From contig CAZESL010000105.1 of assembly GCA_964515215.1 (NCBI GenBank), positions 1 to 7,902 of the forward strand: 7,902 nucleotides of DNA. Reading direction: 5' to 3'. Under the pieces are notes generated by a model. That model saw nothing but the letters and a program-made list of their open reading frames with translations, had not been told where the DNA came from and searched no databases. Numbering within the stretch: the first letter of the stretch is position 1; each line of letters opens with the position of its first letter. The DNA comes from SIG588 sp964515215 (lineage in GTDB: Bacteria > Bacillota > Clostridia > Oscillospirales > Acutalibacteraceae). Shown here one piece after another: positions 7,661 through 7,902 of the stretch. Made by a program: the position numbers and the translations under genes.

Positions 7661-7684
7661 AAGTATACTTGTATTTTCGCGAAA
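7661..7684. promoter_or_regulatory. Two adjacent 10-bp palindromes, candidate operator
   Basis: AAGTATACTT (7661-7670) and TTTCGCGAAA (7675-7684) are both perfect palindromes separated by four bases. They overlap the proposed -10 box and its spacer, where a repressor would block RNA polymerase. The sequence does not match the catabolite-response (CcpA) consensus. No regulator gene is visible, so the binding protein is unknown. Confidence 0.3.
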
Positions 7685-7691
7685 CTTCTAA
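7662..7691 (-). promoter_or_regulatory. Possible promoter of the dockerin operon
   Basis: In the 172-bp AT-rich gap between the terminator and the first dockerin gene, the minus strand has TATACT at 7667-7662, one mismatch from the consensus -10 box. The best -35 at an acceptable distance is the weak TTAGAA at 7691-7686 (18-base spacer). Transcription would start near 7655, giving a leader of about 43 nt. A competing arrangement is TTGATT with a 16-base spacer to TACAAG. A promoter somewhere in this gap is likely because a terminator precedes it; the exact boxes are uncertain. Confidence 0.35.
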
Positions 7692-7784
7692 TCAAAAAGC
7701 AACTTAAAATATGCAAAAAGTAATGTGTTGTATGCGAGAAAATTTATCCTTGCGCCTCTTCTTTCCCCCAAATGGTATCGTATC

Positions 7785-7828
7785 AAAAAGCAAGGGCACA
7801 TCGCCGAGACGATGTGCCCTTGCTTTTT
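7785..7828 (-). terminator. Rho-independent terminator, perfect 19-bp inverted repeat
   Basis: The arms 7785-7803 and 7810-7828 are exact reverse complements of 19 bp around a 6-base loop. The GC-rich core (GCAAGGGCACATCG) is flanked by A-runs and T-runs, so each strand ends with five T residues after the stem. It follows directly on the stop codon of the upstream minus-strand gene. The symmetry would let it work in both directions, but no plus-strand gene is visible here that would need it. Confidence 0.9.
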
Positions 7829-7902
7829 CAGTTTTCAGGAAAAGTCATGATCTTCTTCACCTGCATACCGAACGAAGGGCTTCGCCCTTGTTCTGCAAGT
7901 TT
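7828..7902 (-). CDS. C-terminal end of an unidentified upstream gene (5' part beyond the window)
   Basis: On the minus strand an open frame enters at the window edge and runs 24 codons to TGA at 7830-7828; the tail reads GMQVKKIMTFPEN. The stop codon shares its last base with the strong inverted-repeat terminator, the usual position for the end of a real gene. The tail is too short to assign a family. The ending VKKIMTFPEN loosely resembles the post-dockerin tail of the neighbouring protein (VGKITDFPANA), but the residues before it show no calcium-loop motif, so a dockerin is not claimed. The terminator after it means this gene is probably not in the same transcription unit as the two dockerin genes. 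Confidence 0.45.
   Translation of the reverse strand, partial: KLAEQGRSPSFGMQVKKIMTFPEN

Noticed and set aside
7675..7684. TTTCGCGAAA as a catabolite-response (cre) site
   Set aside because: It does not fit the TGNAANCGNTNNCA-type consensus; only a generic palindrome can be claimed.

Overview
The window carries a two-gene, minus-strand operon for large secreted dockerin proteins, plus the last codons of a third minus-strand gene at the right edge. Three things suggest an anaerobic, polysaccharide-degrading Firmicute of the gut or rumen type (Clostridia, Ruminococcus/Oscillospiraceae-like): type I dockerins, Gram-positive-style signal peptides with strong AGGAGG-type ribosome binding sites, and cysteine-patterned surface-protein repeats. 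GC content is moderate by eye. The species cannot be named from this sequence.

Layout in the direction of transcription (right to left): (1) 7902-7828, the C-terminal 24 codons of an unrecognised gene, whose stop codon touches a perfect 19-bp inverted repeat with U-tracts, a clear terminator. (2) 7784-7613, an AT-rich leader with two adjacent 10-bp palindromes, a possible -10 box and a strong RBS. (3) 7612-3437, a complete 1391-residue secreted protein: signal peptide, carbohydrate-binding-like beta-sandwich, two tandem pectate-lyase-like beta-helices, a LamG-like module and a complete type I dockerin. (4) A 57-bp gap with no terminator but a strong RBS. (5) 3379-1, a second secreted protein starting at GTG: signal peptide, two tandem beta-sandwich modules, two clusters of cysteine modules separated by beta-rich domains and a small helical domain, then the first half of a dockerin, cut by the window edge.

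Both dockerins carry Ser-Thr at the cohesin-recognition positions of every visible calcium loop, so the two proteins probably dock on the same cohesin. The likely picture is a co-transcribed pair exported and assembled on a scaffoldin or cell-surface cohesin. The first protein would supply a beta-helix polysaccharide-active unit of unknown specificity, and the second a non-catalytic binding or spacer protein. No tRNA, rRNA, CRISPR array, insertion sequence or attachment site was seen. The long plus-strand open frames are antisense shadows of these two genes.
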